NCBI GenBank assembly: GCA_044425705.1
Contig: JAWXVD010000060.1
Span: 1-19,520, forward strand
DNA: 19,520 nucleotides
Source: JAWXVD01 sp044425705
GTDB taxonomy: Bacteria > Bacillota > Clostridia > Lachnospirales > Lachnospiraceae
Direction: 5' to 3'
This document shows positions 1 to 8,160 of this stretch, one piece after another. The stretch's first letter is position 1. Every line of letters starts with the position of its first letter. Below the pieces are notes generated by a model. That model searched no databases, had not been told where the DNA came from, and was given only the letters and a program-made list of their open reading frames with translations. The position numbers were made by a program, and so were the translations under genes.

Positions 1-543
1 TTCATTCATATCTATTGCAACTTCTCTATTTTTCATCAACTTCGTATTGATATAAACATTCATTACAGCACCTTTTAATGCACTCTCACAGGCTGCTGCC
101 GCCACTGCAACATCACTAATAGCAAGCCTAGAACCTTTGTCCACCAACTGCTCCATCATAGGAATTAACTTATAAACTTCCTCTACAATTTCCATTGGCA
201 CCCGTGCCGCCACTACAAGAGCTGCTTCCAAAATTTCTTCCCTATCAGCCTGATCTTTAGGAATCCCGTAAGCCTTCGCCAAAGGTGCAAACGCCAAAGC
301 ATCCTCGTCAATCAATTGATACAATCTCTCTGTTGCCGCCTTTGCCTGTACCAAAACCTCTTCAATATCACTTTGATACGCTGCATATTTTTTCTTCCCA
401 CTAGTCAAATTCCCAACCATACTACACAAAGCACTGCACACCATCCCGATCATCGCACTAGCGCCACCACCACCAGGTGTTGGACTCCCCGATGACAACT
501 CCTCAAAAAAATCTTTTATTTCCTTATTCATTTCGCTTTTCAT
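1..543 (-). CDS. Cyclodeaminase/cyclohydrolase family protein (FTCD_C/FchA-like), 3' end cut by window
   Basis: This is the first 181 codons of a gene that runs off the left edge. The family acts on one-carbon folates (formimino-THF cyclodeaminase or methenyl-THF cyclohydrolase); the clostridial member is FchA, about 200 aa, so only a short C-terminal piece is missing. What I see is the family's N-terminal signature SGSPTPGGGGASAM at residues 18-31, followed by an all-helical, Ala-rich protein with conserved-looking VAAAACESAL near the end. The start could be ATG at 543 or ATG at 531; the AAAGGA motif just upstream suits the 531 start better, so I give the longer form only as the outer limit. 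It begins 11 bp after the polC stop and is probably co-transcribed with it. Its leucine codons are mostly TTG, unlike the TTA/CTT-rich genes next to it. Which of the two folate reactions it performs cannot be decided here. Confidence 0.85.
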   Translation of the reverse strand, partial: MKSEMNKEIKDFFEELSSGSPTPGGGGASAMIGMVCSALCSMVGNLTSGKKKYAAYQSDIEEVLVQAKAATERLYQLIDEDALAFAPLAKAYGIPKDQADREEILEAALVVAARVPMEIVEEVYKLIPMMEQLVDKGSRLAISDVAVAAAACESALKGAVMNVYINTKLMKNREVAIDMNE

Positions 544-554
544 CCTTTTCTTCT

Positions 555-3500
555 CTACATTCCAAAATCAAACAAACTAATTTGGTTAGACTCTGGTAAA
601 TCGCCTAGTAGATTCATCGAATCCATTAAGTCTATTACAGTTTTAGAAACCTTGGTACGCACTCTGAAATCATCTTTAGATAGATATGCCCCATCCTTTG
701 CAGCCTCTACCACTTGTTCTGCCGCTTTCTCACCTAGTCCCTCAATACTACTTAAAGAAGGCATCAATTTACCATCTACAATTTGAAATGATTTTGCCTT
801 AGCCGTAAAAATATCAATGGGTTCAAAAGTAAATCCTCTGGCATACATTTCTTGAACAATTTTCATGTCTTTATAAGAATCTTGTTCTTTTTTTGATAAG
901 GTATCACTTCTTCTTTTGTAATCTGCCATAACGCTTTCTAAATGAGACTGCCCTTGGCACATCAGTTCATAAGAAAATGCAGATGCTCTAATACTAAAAA
1001 AAGCCGCATAATATGCCAATGGATGATAGACCTTACAATATGCTATTCTCCAGGCCATCATAACATAGGCTGCCGCATGGGCTTTCGGGAACATATATTT
1101 AATCTTTTTACAAGACCAAATATACCACTCTGGTACCCCTGCATCTATCATAGCTTCTTCCCATTCAGGTTTTAACCCTTTTCCTTTACGGACACTTTCC
1201 ATAATGGTAAAGGATAGACTGCTTTCTACTCCCGTTAAAATCAGATATGTCATAATATCATCACGAGTACAAATAGCTGTTGAAATAGTTGCTTTTCCCT
1301 CTTCAATTAAAGTTTGTGCATTACCTAGCCATACATCCGTTCCATGAGATAATCCCGAAATACGTACCAAATCCGAGAAGGATTGAGGATTCGTATCTAA
1401 CAACATTTGAATAACAAAATCCGTTCCAAACTCAGGAATTCCCAAAGAGCCCACTTGACAACCACTAATTTGATCTGGGGTAATCCCTAACGCCTCTGTA
1501 TTTTGAAAGAGCGACATTACTTTTTTATCGTCTAAAGGAATCGTAACTGGGTCAACTCCCGTAATATCTTGCAACATACGAATCATGGTTGGATCGTCAT
1601 GTCCAAGAATATCTAGTTTTAACAAATTATGATCAATAGAGTGATAATCAAAATGTGTGGTAATGGTTTCCGTTGTCATATCATTAGCTGGATGTTGCAC
1701 TGGCGTAAAGGAATTGATATTTTCACCTACCGGTAATACGATGATTCCTCCTGGATGCTGTCCTGTAGAACGTCTAATACCTGTACATCCTGAAACAATC
1801 CGATTAATTTCACAAACACGTTTTTGAATTTCTCTCTCTTCATAGTACTTCTTAATATATCCAAAAGCTGTTTTATCTGCTAATGTTCCTATGGTTCCCG
1901 CTCGAAAGGTTTGACCCGTTCCAAAAATCACCTCTGTATATTTATGCGCCTTACTTTGGTACTCTCCTGAAAAATTCAAATCAATATCGGGTTCTTTATC
2001 TCCCTTAAATCCCAAAAAGGTTTCAAAAGGAATATCAAAACCATCCTTTTTTAAAGGCTCCCCACAGTTCGGACATACCTTGTCTGGCATATCAATTCCT
2101 GCCATACCACCATATGCTAACACTTCTTTTGAAGTAAAGTCATTGTAACGGCAATTGGTACAATAATAATGAGGGCTCAATGGATTCACTTCAGTGATTC
2201 CTGACATAGTGGCAACAAATGAAGAGCCAACAGATCCTCTAGAACCCACTAAATAGCCATCTTCCACTGATTTCCACACTAATTTTTGAGCGATGATATA
2301 CATAACCGCAAATCCATTACTAATAATAGAGTGCAATTCTTTTTTCAAACGGTCATCTACAATCTGCGGTAAAGGATCTCCGTACATTTCATGCGCTTTT
2401 TCATAACAAATATCAGTCAACGTTTTATCGCTATCTTCAATTTCTGGTGGACATTTATCTGGTCTAACAGGTGACATGGATTCAATCATATCTGCAATTT
2501 TATTGGTATTCGTAATTACCACTTCTTCTGCCTTTTCACTGCCCAAATAAGAAAACTCTGCTAACATTTCCTCTGTTGTTCTCAAATATAGAGGTGCTTG
2601 ATCATCAGCATCTTTAAATCCTTTTCCTGCCATAATAATTTTACGATAAATTTCATCCTCTGGATTCATAAAATGTACATCGCAAGTGGCTACAACCAGT
2701 TTATTAAATTCTTCTCCCAGAGATATAATCTTTTTATTAATTTCCTTCACATCTTCTAACGACGTAATATTAGGAACTTTTTCTGACGATACCATAAATC
2801 CATTATTCCCTAATGGTTGGATTTCTAAATAATCATAAAATTTTACAATCTTCGCAATTTCAGAATCAGATTTATCATTCAAAATAGCTCGATACAACTC
2901 TCCTGCTTCACAGGCACTTCCCACAATAATCCCTTCTCGATATTCTTGTAACAAACTTTTCGGTATTTTCGGTCTCCGATTATAGTAAATCAAATTTGAT
3001 TTAGAAACTAAGGTATATAAATTGACACGTCCTACATTATTTTTTGCTAATAAAATACAGTGATTAGTTGGCAGTTTGCTAGTGGCTTCTACACTGTTTT
3101 CTCCCAACGTATTGATTTGGGCTAAGGTATGAATATCCATTTCTTCTAATTTCACTAAAAAATGTAATAATATTTGCGCTGTGGCTTCTGCATCATCTAC
3201 AGCCCTATGATGATTTTCTAATGATATTTTCAATGTTTTTGTGACTGCATTCAAATTATGTTTTGCTTGATTTGGCAACAAAACTCTCGCTAACGCCACC
3301 GTATCTAAATATGTAAAATCAAGATGATTTCCCATTCTTCTAGCATTTTCTATAATAAAACTCATATCAAAACTGGCATTATGGGCTACCAAAACACAAT
3401 CTTTACAAAAAGCTAAAAATTCTGGCAATATTGTTTCTATACTAGGTGCATCAATTACCATATCATCAGTAATACTGGTTAATTTTGTGATTTCATAAGG

Positions 3501-5132
3501 AATTGGTGTGTTTGGATTCACAAAAGCTGCATATCGATCTACAATCTTTCCTGCCTTAACCTTCACTGCACCAATTTCTATAATTTTATTCTTTACAGGA
3601 GAAAAACCTGTTGTTTCTATATCAAAAACTACATAAGTTTCTTCCAATGTTTGCTGTTTTTCATTGGTGACTATATCTTTTAAATCATCTACCACATAGG
3701 CTTCCATCCCATAAATAATTTTAAAGAAATCTTCTCTATCAGGATTTTCATCTCCAGCTTCTTTTCTTTTTGCTTTTTCTGCCCACCAAAAATTTTCCCA
3801 AGCATGATTTGCTTCTGGAAAAGATTGCACATTCCCATGATCAGTGATGGCTATGGCTGGGTGCCCCCACTTATAGGCTTGGGTAACTAACGCCTTTGCA
3901 TCAGATACACCATCCATGTCACTCATCTTTGTATGACAATGGAGCTCTACTCTTTTTCGCACATGATAATCCTCTCTAGAGGAAGTGAAATCCTTGCTTT
4001 TCATTACACCACTAATGGAACCAATGGTTAATTCCCCATCAAATTTATCAATCATCGCAATACCACTGATTTTTACAAAAGCACCTTTTTTAATATGTTC
4101 TGTAATTTCGTCTACTTGATCATTTCTAGTAAACATTTTAATGGTCATTGTGTCTGTAAAGTCTGTCACATCAAAAATTAAAATAGTTTTCTCGTTTTTG
4201 ATTTCTCTCTTATCTAGTGCCAGAATTTTCCCTTGGATGGTAACCTCTCCCACTTCTCCGATAATATCAACAATACTCATGGGATTTTCTGTAATTTCTC
4301 TTCCATAAATCACATCAGGATGATTGGAACGTTTTGTAGGTCGTCTATAATCTCCTTTTCCTTTTTCAAACTTTCCATTTTTTTGATTTGATTCGAACTT
4401 TTTACCGGTATAAGTTTGTTGCCCTTGACCATTTTCTGTTTTGGGAGAAATCTTTTTATCTTTGCTTGTCTGTGTTTGGTCTACATTTTTGGAATCAGAT
4501 AGTTCTCCACTTTCTTCCCCATTTTGACTACTACTCTCCATTGCTCTAGCTGTAATTTGTGCTACTTGGTGTGCAATTTTAAAATCATCCTCTTCCCTGT
4601 GTTTTCCAAGTTTAGCTTCTTTGTATGAAACTTGAAATTGTGTAGGAATTCCGCAACGTTCTATAAATATTTTTTCTAATATACTAACCAATTCTGTTTC
4701 TTTGCTTTTAGCCAAAGCCGAATTTTCTAACAGAATATGAATTGTTTTTTCATCTATATAAGAAATATCTGCTTTCTTCAGCATACTATGTAACAAACGA
4801 CTGTATCCCTCTAGTTCCAATAAAATACTAGCTTTGTATACTTCCATCAATCGTTCCGCTGTATACTGCGTAGACAACTGAAATTTTTCTTGTATTTTAA
4901 TATACATTGGTACATTCGCAAATAGTTGTTTTCCGATTTCTTCTTCCAACTTATAAATCTTCTCTTTTTCAATTAAGTGATCACTATTCAAGTAAATACG
5001 CAGGGAATCTTTTTGCCTTGTTGTGGATACCCTTTCAACGGATACATCTTCATAAATAACAGTCATTTTTTTATCTAATTGTAATGTTGGAAATACTCCA
5101 AAAAATTTTTTTGACACAATACTATCCATCAC
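555..5132 (-). CDS. polC: DNA polymerase III alpha subunit, Gram-positive PolC type
   Basis: This is the replicative DNA polymerase of low-GC Gram-positives, with built-in 3'-5' proofreading. Domains in order: an N-terminal domain (1-200); a Ser/Gln/Lys-rich linker (about 200-275); an OB fold (about 293-372); the first part of a PHP domain with HCH at 398-400 and TDHG at about 430; an inserted DEDDh exonuclease (about 499-665) with DIETTG (D504, E506), HNASFD (H584, D589) and H642/D646-D647; then the polymerase core with the VGSRGSVGSS motif, a four-cysteine zinc site (CTNC...CPNC), the catalytic PDIDLNFSG motif and the STGQHPGG block. It is 1525 aa, a little longer than the roughly 1440-aa Bacillus protein, mostly in the linker. 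The longest start is GTG at 5132, but ATG at 5129 directly follows and is equally likely; the ribosome site is weak (AAAGAG). It follows ispG, as in many Firmicutes. No clear promoter lies between them. Confidence 0.98.
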   Translation of the reverse strand: MMDSIVSKKFFGVFPTLQLDKKMTVIYEDVSVERVSTTRQKDSLRIYLNSDHLIEKEKIYKLEEEIGKQLFANVPMYIKIQEKFQLSTQYTAERLMEVYKASILLELEGYSRLLHSMLKKADISYIDEKTIHILLENSALAKSKETELVSILEKIFIERCGIPTQFQVSYKEAKLGKHREEDDFKIAHQVAQITARAMESSSQNGEESGELSDSKNVDQTQTSKDKKISPKTENGQGQQTYTGKKFESNQKNGKFEKGKGDYRRPTKRSNHPDVIYGREITENPMSIVDIIGEVGEVTIQGKILALDKREIKNEKTILIFDVTDFTDTMTIKMFTRNDQVDEITEHIKKGAFVKISGIAMIDKFDGELTIGSISGVMKSKDFTSSREDYHVRKRVELHCHTKMSDMDGVSDAKALVTQAYKWGHPAIAITDHGNVQSFPEANHAWENFWWAEKAKRKEAGDENPDREDFFKIIYGMEAYVVDDLKDIVTNEKQQTLEETYVVFDIETTGFSPVKNKIIEIGAVKVKAGKIVDRYAAFVNPNTPIPYEITKLTSITDDMVIDAPSIETILPEFLAFCKDCVLVAHNASFDMSFIIENARRMGNHLDFTYLDTVALARVLLPNQAKHNLNAVTKTLKISLENHHRAVDDAEATAQILLHFLVKLEEMDIHTLAQINTLGENSVEATSKLPTNHCILLAKNNVGRVNLYTLVSKSNLIYYNRRPKIPKSLLQEYREGIIVGSACEAGELYRAILNDKSDSEIAKIVKFYDYLEIQPLGNNGFMVSSEKVPNITSLEDVKEINKKIISLGEEFNKLVVATCDVHFMNPEDEIYRKIIMAGKGFKDADDQAPLYLRTTEEMLAEFSYLGSEKAEEVVITNTNKIADMIESMSPVRPDKCPPEIEDSDKTLTDICYEKAHEMYGDPLPQIVDDRLKKELHSIISNGFAVMYIIAQKLVWKSVEDGYLVGSRGSVGSSFVATMSGITEVNPLSPHYYCTNCRYNDFTSKEVLAYGGMAGIDMPDKVCPNCGEPLKKDGFDIPFETFLGFKGDKEPDIDLNFSGEYQSKAHKYTEVIFGTGQTFRAGTIGTLADKTAFGYIKKYYEEREIQKRVCEINRIVSGCTGIRRSTGQHPGGIIVLPVGENINSFTPVQHPANDMTTETITTHFDYHSIDHNLLKLDILGHDDPTMIRMLQDITGVDPVTIPLDDKKVMSLFQNTEALGITPDQISGCQVGSLGIPEFGTDFVIQMLLDTNPQSFSDLVRISGLSHGTDVWLGNAQTLIEEGKATISTAICTRDDIMTYLILTGVESSLSFTIMESVRKGKGLKPEWEEAMIDAGVPEWYIWSCKKIKYMFPKAHAAAYVMMAWRIAYCKVYHPLAYYAAFFSIRASAFSYELMCQGQSHLESVMADYKRRSDTLSKKEQDSYKDMKIVQEMYARGFTFEPIDIFTAKAKSFQIVDGKLMPSLSSIEGLGEKAAEQVVEAAKDGAYLSKDDFRVRTKVSKTVIDLMDSMNLLGDLPESNQISLFDFGM

Positions 5133-5172
5133 TTTCTCTTTGCCTAGCCACTTTTGAGTAAAGAAACAAATT

Positions 5173-5238
5173 GCTGGTTAAAAAATTTTGTTACAGTTCA
5201 CGTGTAAACTGTAACAAAATTTTAGCTTTCAACCAGCA
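5173..5238 (-). repeat. Long nested hairpin between ispG and polC (terminator, attenuator or intergenic repeat)
   Basis: The inner stem is 16 perfect base pairs (5184-5199 with 5208-5223). On the minus strand it extends by a U-G and an A-U pair to a CACG tetraloop. Eight-base outer arms, TGCTGGTT and AACCAGCA (5231-5238 and 5173-5180 on the minus strand), enclose it. A run of T follows the inner stem on the minus strand, so it could stop transcription leaving ispG, but the gap then leaves no obvious polC promoter. Its core, GTTACA...TGTAAC, recurs in the hairpin at 15783-15815, which suggests a genome-wide repeat family rather than a one-off terminator. Confidence 0.7.
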
Positions 5239-5285
5239 TACTCCTTACTTCATCATTTTTCACCATAATGCTATAAAGAGTCATT

Positions 5286-6338
5286 TTATTTCCAATTATC
5301 TAATTCCGCTTTTAATACATCTAATAGTTGATCTTCTGAAACTTTTTTTACAATTTCACCTTTTTTGATTAAGAGTCCTTCTCCAATACCGCCAGCAATC
5401 CCTATATCGGCTTCTTTCGCTTCTCCAGGTCCATTGACTGCACATCCCATAACAGCCACTTTAATATCTAATTCATATCCAGCGACTAAGGTTTCCACTT
5501 GATTGGCTAGGCCGATCAAATCAATTTTTGTTCTTCCGCAAGTTGGGCAGCTTACCACCTCTATACCACCAGTTCTAAGTCCTAATGTACGTAAAATTAA
5601 TTTCCCAGATTTAATTTCTTCTACTGGATCGCCTGTTAACGATACACGGATTGTATCCCCGATACCTTGATATAGAATCAATCCCAAACCAATACCTGAT
5701 TTAATGTTACCACTAGTAACTGTTCCAGCCTCTGTAATACCTACATGGAGTGGGTAGTTAATTTCCTTTGCTAACAGCTCATGGGCTTTAACACACATCA
5801 GTACATCTGAAGATTTGATACTGACCACTAAATTATCATAGCCCAATTCTTCAATAATACGAACCTTGTCTAAGGCACTTTCTACAATACCCTCAGCTGT
5901 TACACCACCATATTTTTCCACCAATTCTTTTTCTAGGGATCCACTATTCACACCCACACGAATTGGAATGTTCTTTTCTTTTGCCACAGCCACCACTGCC
6001 GCTACTTTTTCTTTAGATCCGATATTTCCAGGGTTAATTCTAATTTTATCTGCACCATATTCCATAGCTGCAATAGCCATTTTATAATCAAAATGAATAT
6101 CTGCTACCAACGGAATATGTATTCTCTTTTTTATTTCTGCAATGGCTTTTGCCGCTTCTAAATTAGGCACTGTACAACGAATAATTTCACATCCCGCCTC
6201 TTCTAATCTTAAAATTTGTTCTACGCATTTTTCAATATTTTCAGTTGCTACATTAGTCATTGACTGAATCAAAATGGGATTTCCTCCACCAATTACTCTA
6301 TCCCCTATGGCCACTACCTTTGTATGTTCTCTATGCAT
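5286..6338 (-). CDS. ispG: 4-hydroxy-3-methylbut-2-enyl-diphosphate synthase
   Basis: IspG is the cytoplasmic iron-sulfur enzyme that converts methylerythritol cyclodiphosphate to HMBPP in the MEP isoprenoid pathway. The sequence shows the N-terminal TIM-barrel part, with QSMTN near the start, RCTVP, ADIHFD and KIRINPGN, then the C-terminal 4Fe-4S domain with CPTCGR and CAVNGPGE carrying the three cluster cysteines. An upstream ATG at 6380 would add 14 residues, but I chose ATG at 6338: it has GGAGG five bases upstream (6344-6348), and the resulting N-terminus (MHREHTKVVAIGD) is where family members usually begin, giving 350 aa, typical for the short bacterial form. It lies upstream of polC, a conserved Firmicute pair. 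The usual upstream partners dxr and rseP are absent; an unrelated operon ends there instead. Polyprenyl lipids made from this pathway would feed the UbiA enzyme next door, but that link is only contextual. Confidence 0.96.
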   Translation of the reverse strand: MHREHTKVVAIGDRVIGGGNPILIQSMTNVATENIEKCVEQILRLEEAGCEIIRCTVPNLEAAKAIAEIKKRIHIPLVADIHFDYKMAIAAMEYGADKIRINPGNIGSKEKVAAVVAVAKEKNIPIRVGVNSGSLEKELVEKYGGVTAEGIVESALDKVRIIEELGYDNLVVSIKSSDVLMCVKAHELLAKEINYPLHVGITEAGTVTSGNIKSGIGLGLILYQGIGDTIRVSLTGDPVEEIKSGKLILRTLGLRTGGIEVVSCPTCGRTKIDLIGLANQVETLVAGYELDIKVAVMGCAVNGPGEAKEADIGIAGGIGEGLLIKKGEIVKKVSEDQLLDVLKAELDNWK

Positions 6339-6395
6339 TCCATCCTCCAATCTAGGCATTTGTTTTTTCTTAATAACCATGCCTTTCTCTCAGTA

Positions 6396-6417
6396 TGTGA
6401 AAAATTCTTTTTTCACA
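6396..6417 (-). other. Small leader hairpin upstream of ispG
   Basis: There is a perfect 9-bp inverted repeat (TGTGAAAAA with TTTTTCACA) around an AGAA loop on the minus strand. It lies in the transcribed leader between the candidate promoter at 6468-6476 and the ispG start. It is AT-rich, so only weakly stable. I see no known riboswitch core in the leader. Confidence 0.4.
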
Positions 6418-6467
6418 TTACTATACTTCCATTCACTCATTACAATATAATTCTTTTACTGTTCACA

Positions 6468-6476
6468 ATTATAGCA
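6468..6476 (-). promoter_or_regulatory. Candidate extended -10 promoter for ispG
   Basis: On the minus strand this reads TGCTATAAT, a consensus TATAAT with a TGn extension. Seventeen bases upstream is CTGAAT, a poor -35 match, as tolerated by extended -10 promoters. That -35 position falls inside the terminator hairpin of the upstream operon, so the two signals overlap. The start of transcription would lie about 120 bases upstream of the ispG start codon. Confidence 0.55.
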
Positions 6477-6512
6477 TAAAAGAGATAACAATTCAGCTAA
6501 ATTGTTATCTCT
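6477..6512 (-). terminator. Intrinsic terminator of the HAD-UbiA operon
   Basis: A perfect 13-bp stem (6481-6493 with 6500-6512) with a 6-base loop sits 23 bases after the HAD gene stop. On the minus strand the stem ends in CTCT and runs into a short TTTTA tract. The stem is AT-rich and the T-run short, so termination may be incomplete and allow some read-through into ispG. Confidence 0.75.
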
Positions 6513-6535
6513 AATTTATTTCTATCATCATTTAT

Positions 6536-7222
6536 TTAAGAAACATAAGAATCGTGTTTCATTTGTTTCCTACGTTTCCAGTAGGTTCTTTCCAGAATAT
6601 AATAGTCTATTCCTACTTGTTTTGCTGATTCTCCATCTTTTTCCATACGATCACCTACCATGAGAACATCCTCTTTGGACAACTCTAGTGTTTCTAAAAT
6701 GACTTCCAATCCCTTAGCATCCGGTTTCATTGTACCAATCATTTCATCATATGCCGAAAACTCATAATCCACCTCTAGCAAAAGTGCTCCAAGCTTTTCT
6801 CCAATAGGACAATCACTATAAACAACCACCGTAATACCTTTTTTTCGTAATTCCTTAATAAAATCACACAAATAACGATCTCTACAAACTCTTAAAAATC
6901 TCAAAGGTTTTATATCCATCCAATCAGTAACCAATTCATCCATCTGTAAACTGGTAATATTAGTACCTTTTACCGCATGTCTATAATGTGCTTCACTTAA
7001 TGTTTCTCCTTCTAGAATCGCATCTTCTCCCTTTGCAATTTCTATCCAGTTTTCTCTTACTTTTCTAAATTTGCTAAGTAATGATAACTCTTGTCTCTTA
7101 TTAAAATGAAAGAGATACCAAAATCCTAAACTAGCAGCCATATATAATCGTAAGGGCTTCTGAAAATAAAGTGTTCCATCTAAGTCAAATACAATTGCTT
7201 TATATTCTTTCCAATTTTTCAT
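6536..7222 (-). CDS. HAD-superfamily phosphatase, last gene of the polyprenyl-sugar operon
   Basis: This is a 228-aa soluble phosphohydrolase with all four HAD motifs: FDLDGT with the nucleophile D13 and acid D15, VVYSDCP with S136, MKPDAK with K166, and VGDRMEKDG with D191 and D196. An insert between motifs I and II (about 20-105) forms the helical cap. The start ATG directly abuts the TAA of the UbiA gene, and GGAAG lies five bases upstream, so the two are translationally coupled. In mycobacteria the phosphoribosyl lipid made by the UbiA enzyme must lose its 5-phosphate; a HAD protein here is a reasonable candidate for that step (inference). Substrate cannot be read from sequence. The protein ends in a basic tail rich in Arg/Lys, which might favour membrane association. 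Confidence 0.9.
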   Translation of the reverse strand: MKNWKEYKAIVFDLDGTLYFQKPLRLYMAASLGFWYLFHFNKRQELSLLSKFRKVRENWIEIAKGEDAILEGETLSEAHYRHAVKGTNITSLQMDELVTDWMDIKPLRFLRVCRDRYLCDFIKELRKKGITVVVYSDCPIGEKLGALLLEVDYEFSAYDEMIGTMKPDAKGLEVILETLELSKEDVLMVGDRMEKDGESAKQVGIDYYILERTYWKRRKQMKHDSYVS

Positions 7223-8155
7223 TTAGCTTCCAATCTGAATCAATGCATTACTTTGTATCATTTCTAAAACTGGTACATCCAAGAAAGTCATTGTAAAAAA
7301 TAATACACAAAAAGTACCTACCAATACAAGTAATCCTTTTTCACGATATAATTTTTCTGGTTTTTGTACTACTGAATCTTCTTTATACGATAAATAAAAA
7401 TAATACACAAAAATACCAATCATAAGTGGAATCAAAACAATATACTCCACTCGATATTTTATCATAAAAACTCCCACTAGAAAAACAGCACACATAGCAT
7501 AAAAAATAGCCGAACACAATAATGTCACACTCGTGTATTTTTGAAATGATTTTCTATAAGAGCCAGCAACCTCTGGATTGTCAATCATTCTATATTCAGC
7601 AAATCTCTTCACCGCCATTAAAAATGCTCCAACCATCCAATAGCCTAGCATTAAACTACTTGGTGGCAAGACAACCTCTACTACAATAAACCATCCCAAT
7701 AATAAGCGTAATAAATTATTGATTGATTCCGAAAGTACATCTACATATGGAATATCTTTTGTTCTAAGTGGTCTAACATTATAAACAATTCCCATAAACA
7801 AAAGCACTGCTTCTACACAGAAAAATGGCAAATTCACTGTAAATGCTAATACCAGTCCTGCTACTGCAAACATAATATATTCAACAATAATATACTTTAC
7901 TTCTAAATTTTGAGTAACTGCTGGCCTATGTTTTTTCACTGGATGATATTGATCAAATTCTGCATCTAGCCATTCATTGATAACATAGTTTGCCGATGCA
8001 ATAAAACATGTTGCCATTACTCCCAATATTAAATTCAATATGTGTTCTACATTCCAAGTCACCGTAACTAACATCCAAGCTGTAATAATACCTGGTACAA
8101 TAAAAAAATTTTTAACCCAATGATCAAATCTTGCTAATTTTAAATATGCTTTCAT
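7223..8155 (-). CDS. UbiA-family prenyltransferase, resembling polyprenyl-phosphate phosphoribosyltransferase
   Basis: This is a 310-aa integral membrane protein with about eight to nine hydrophobic helices. The first Asp motif reads NEWLDAEFDQYHPVKKHRP (residues 60-78): N60, D64 and D68 are in the spacing of UbiA enzymes, and the HPxKxxRP extension is characteristic of the branch that transfers 5-phosphoribose from PRPP to decaprenyl phosphate (Rv3806c type, also NoeC). The second motif, KDIPYVD (133-139), matches the loop that holds the other catalytic Asp. The expected product is a polyprenyl-phospho-phosphopentose on the inner membrane face. The gene starts five bases after the DUF6044-like gene and abuts the HAD gene, so substrate, phosphatase and transferase are probably coupled. 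Quinone- or heme-type UbiA functions are less likely given the motif, and no such pathway genes are nearby. Confidence 0.88.
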   Translation of the reverse strand: MKAYLKLARFDHWVKNFFIVPGIITAWMLVTVTWNVEHILNLILGVMATCFIASANYVINEWLDAEFDQYHPVKKHRPAVTQNLEVKYIIVEYIMFAVAGLVLAFTVNLPFFCVEAVLLFMGIVYNVRPLRTKDIPYVDVLSESINNLLRLLLGWFIVVEVVLPPSSLMLGYWMVGAFLMAVKRFAEYRMIDNPEVAGSYRKSFQKYTSVTLLCSAIFYAMCAVFLVGVFMIKYRVEYIVLIPLMIGIFVYYFYLSYKEDSVVQKPEKLYREKGLLVLVGTFCVLFFTMTFLDVPVLEMIQSNALIQIGS

Positions 8156-8160
8156 TTGTA

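Noticed and set aside
5239..5260. Short leader ORF (ATG CTG GTT GAA AGC TAA) before the hairpin at 5173-5238
   Set aside because: The AAGGAG lies only one base before the ATG, too close for efficient initiation, and the five-codon peptide has no regulatory amino-acid run.
6381..6400. CTGAGAGAAAGG in the ispG leader, recalling part of a TPP riboswitch
   Set aside because: The leader is too short and the other conserved TPP elements are absent; ispG is not a known target.
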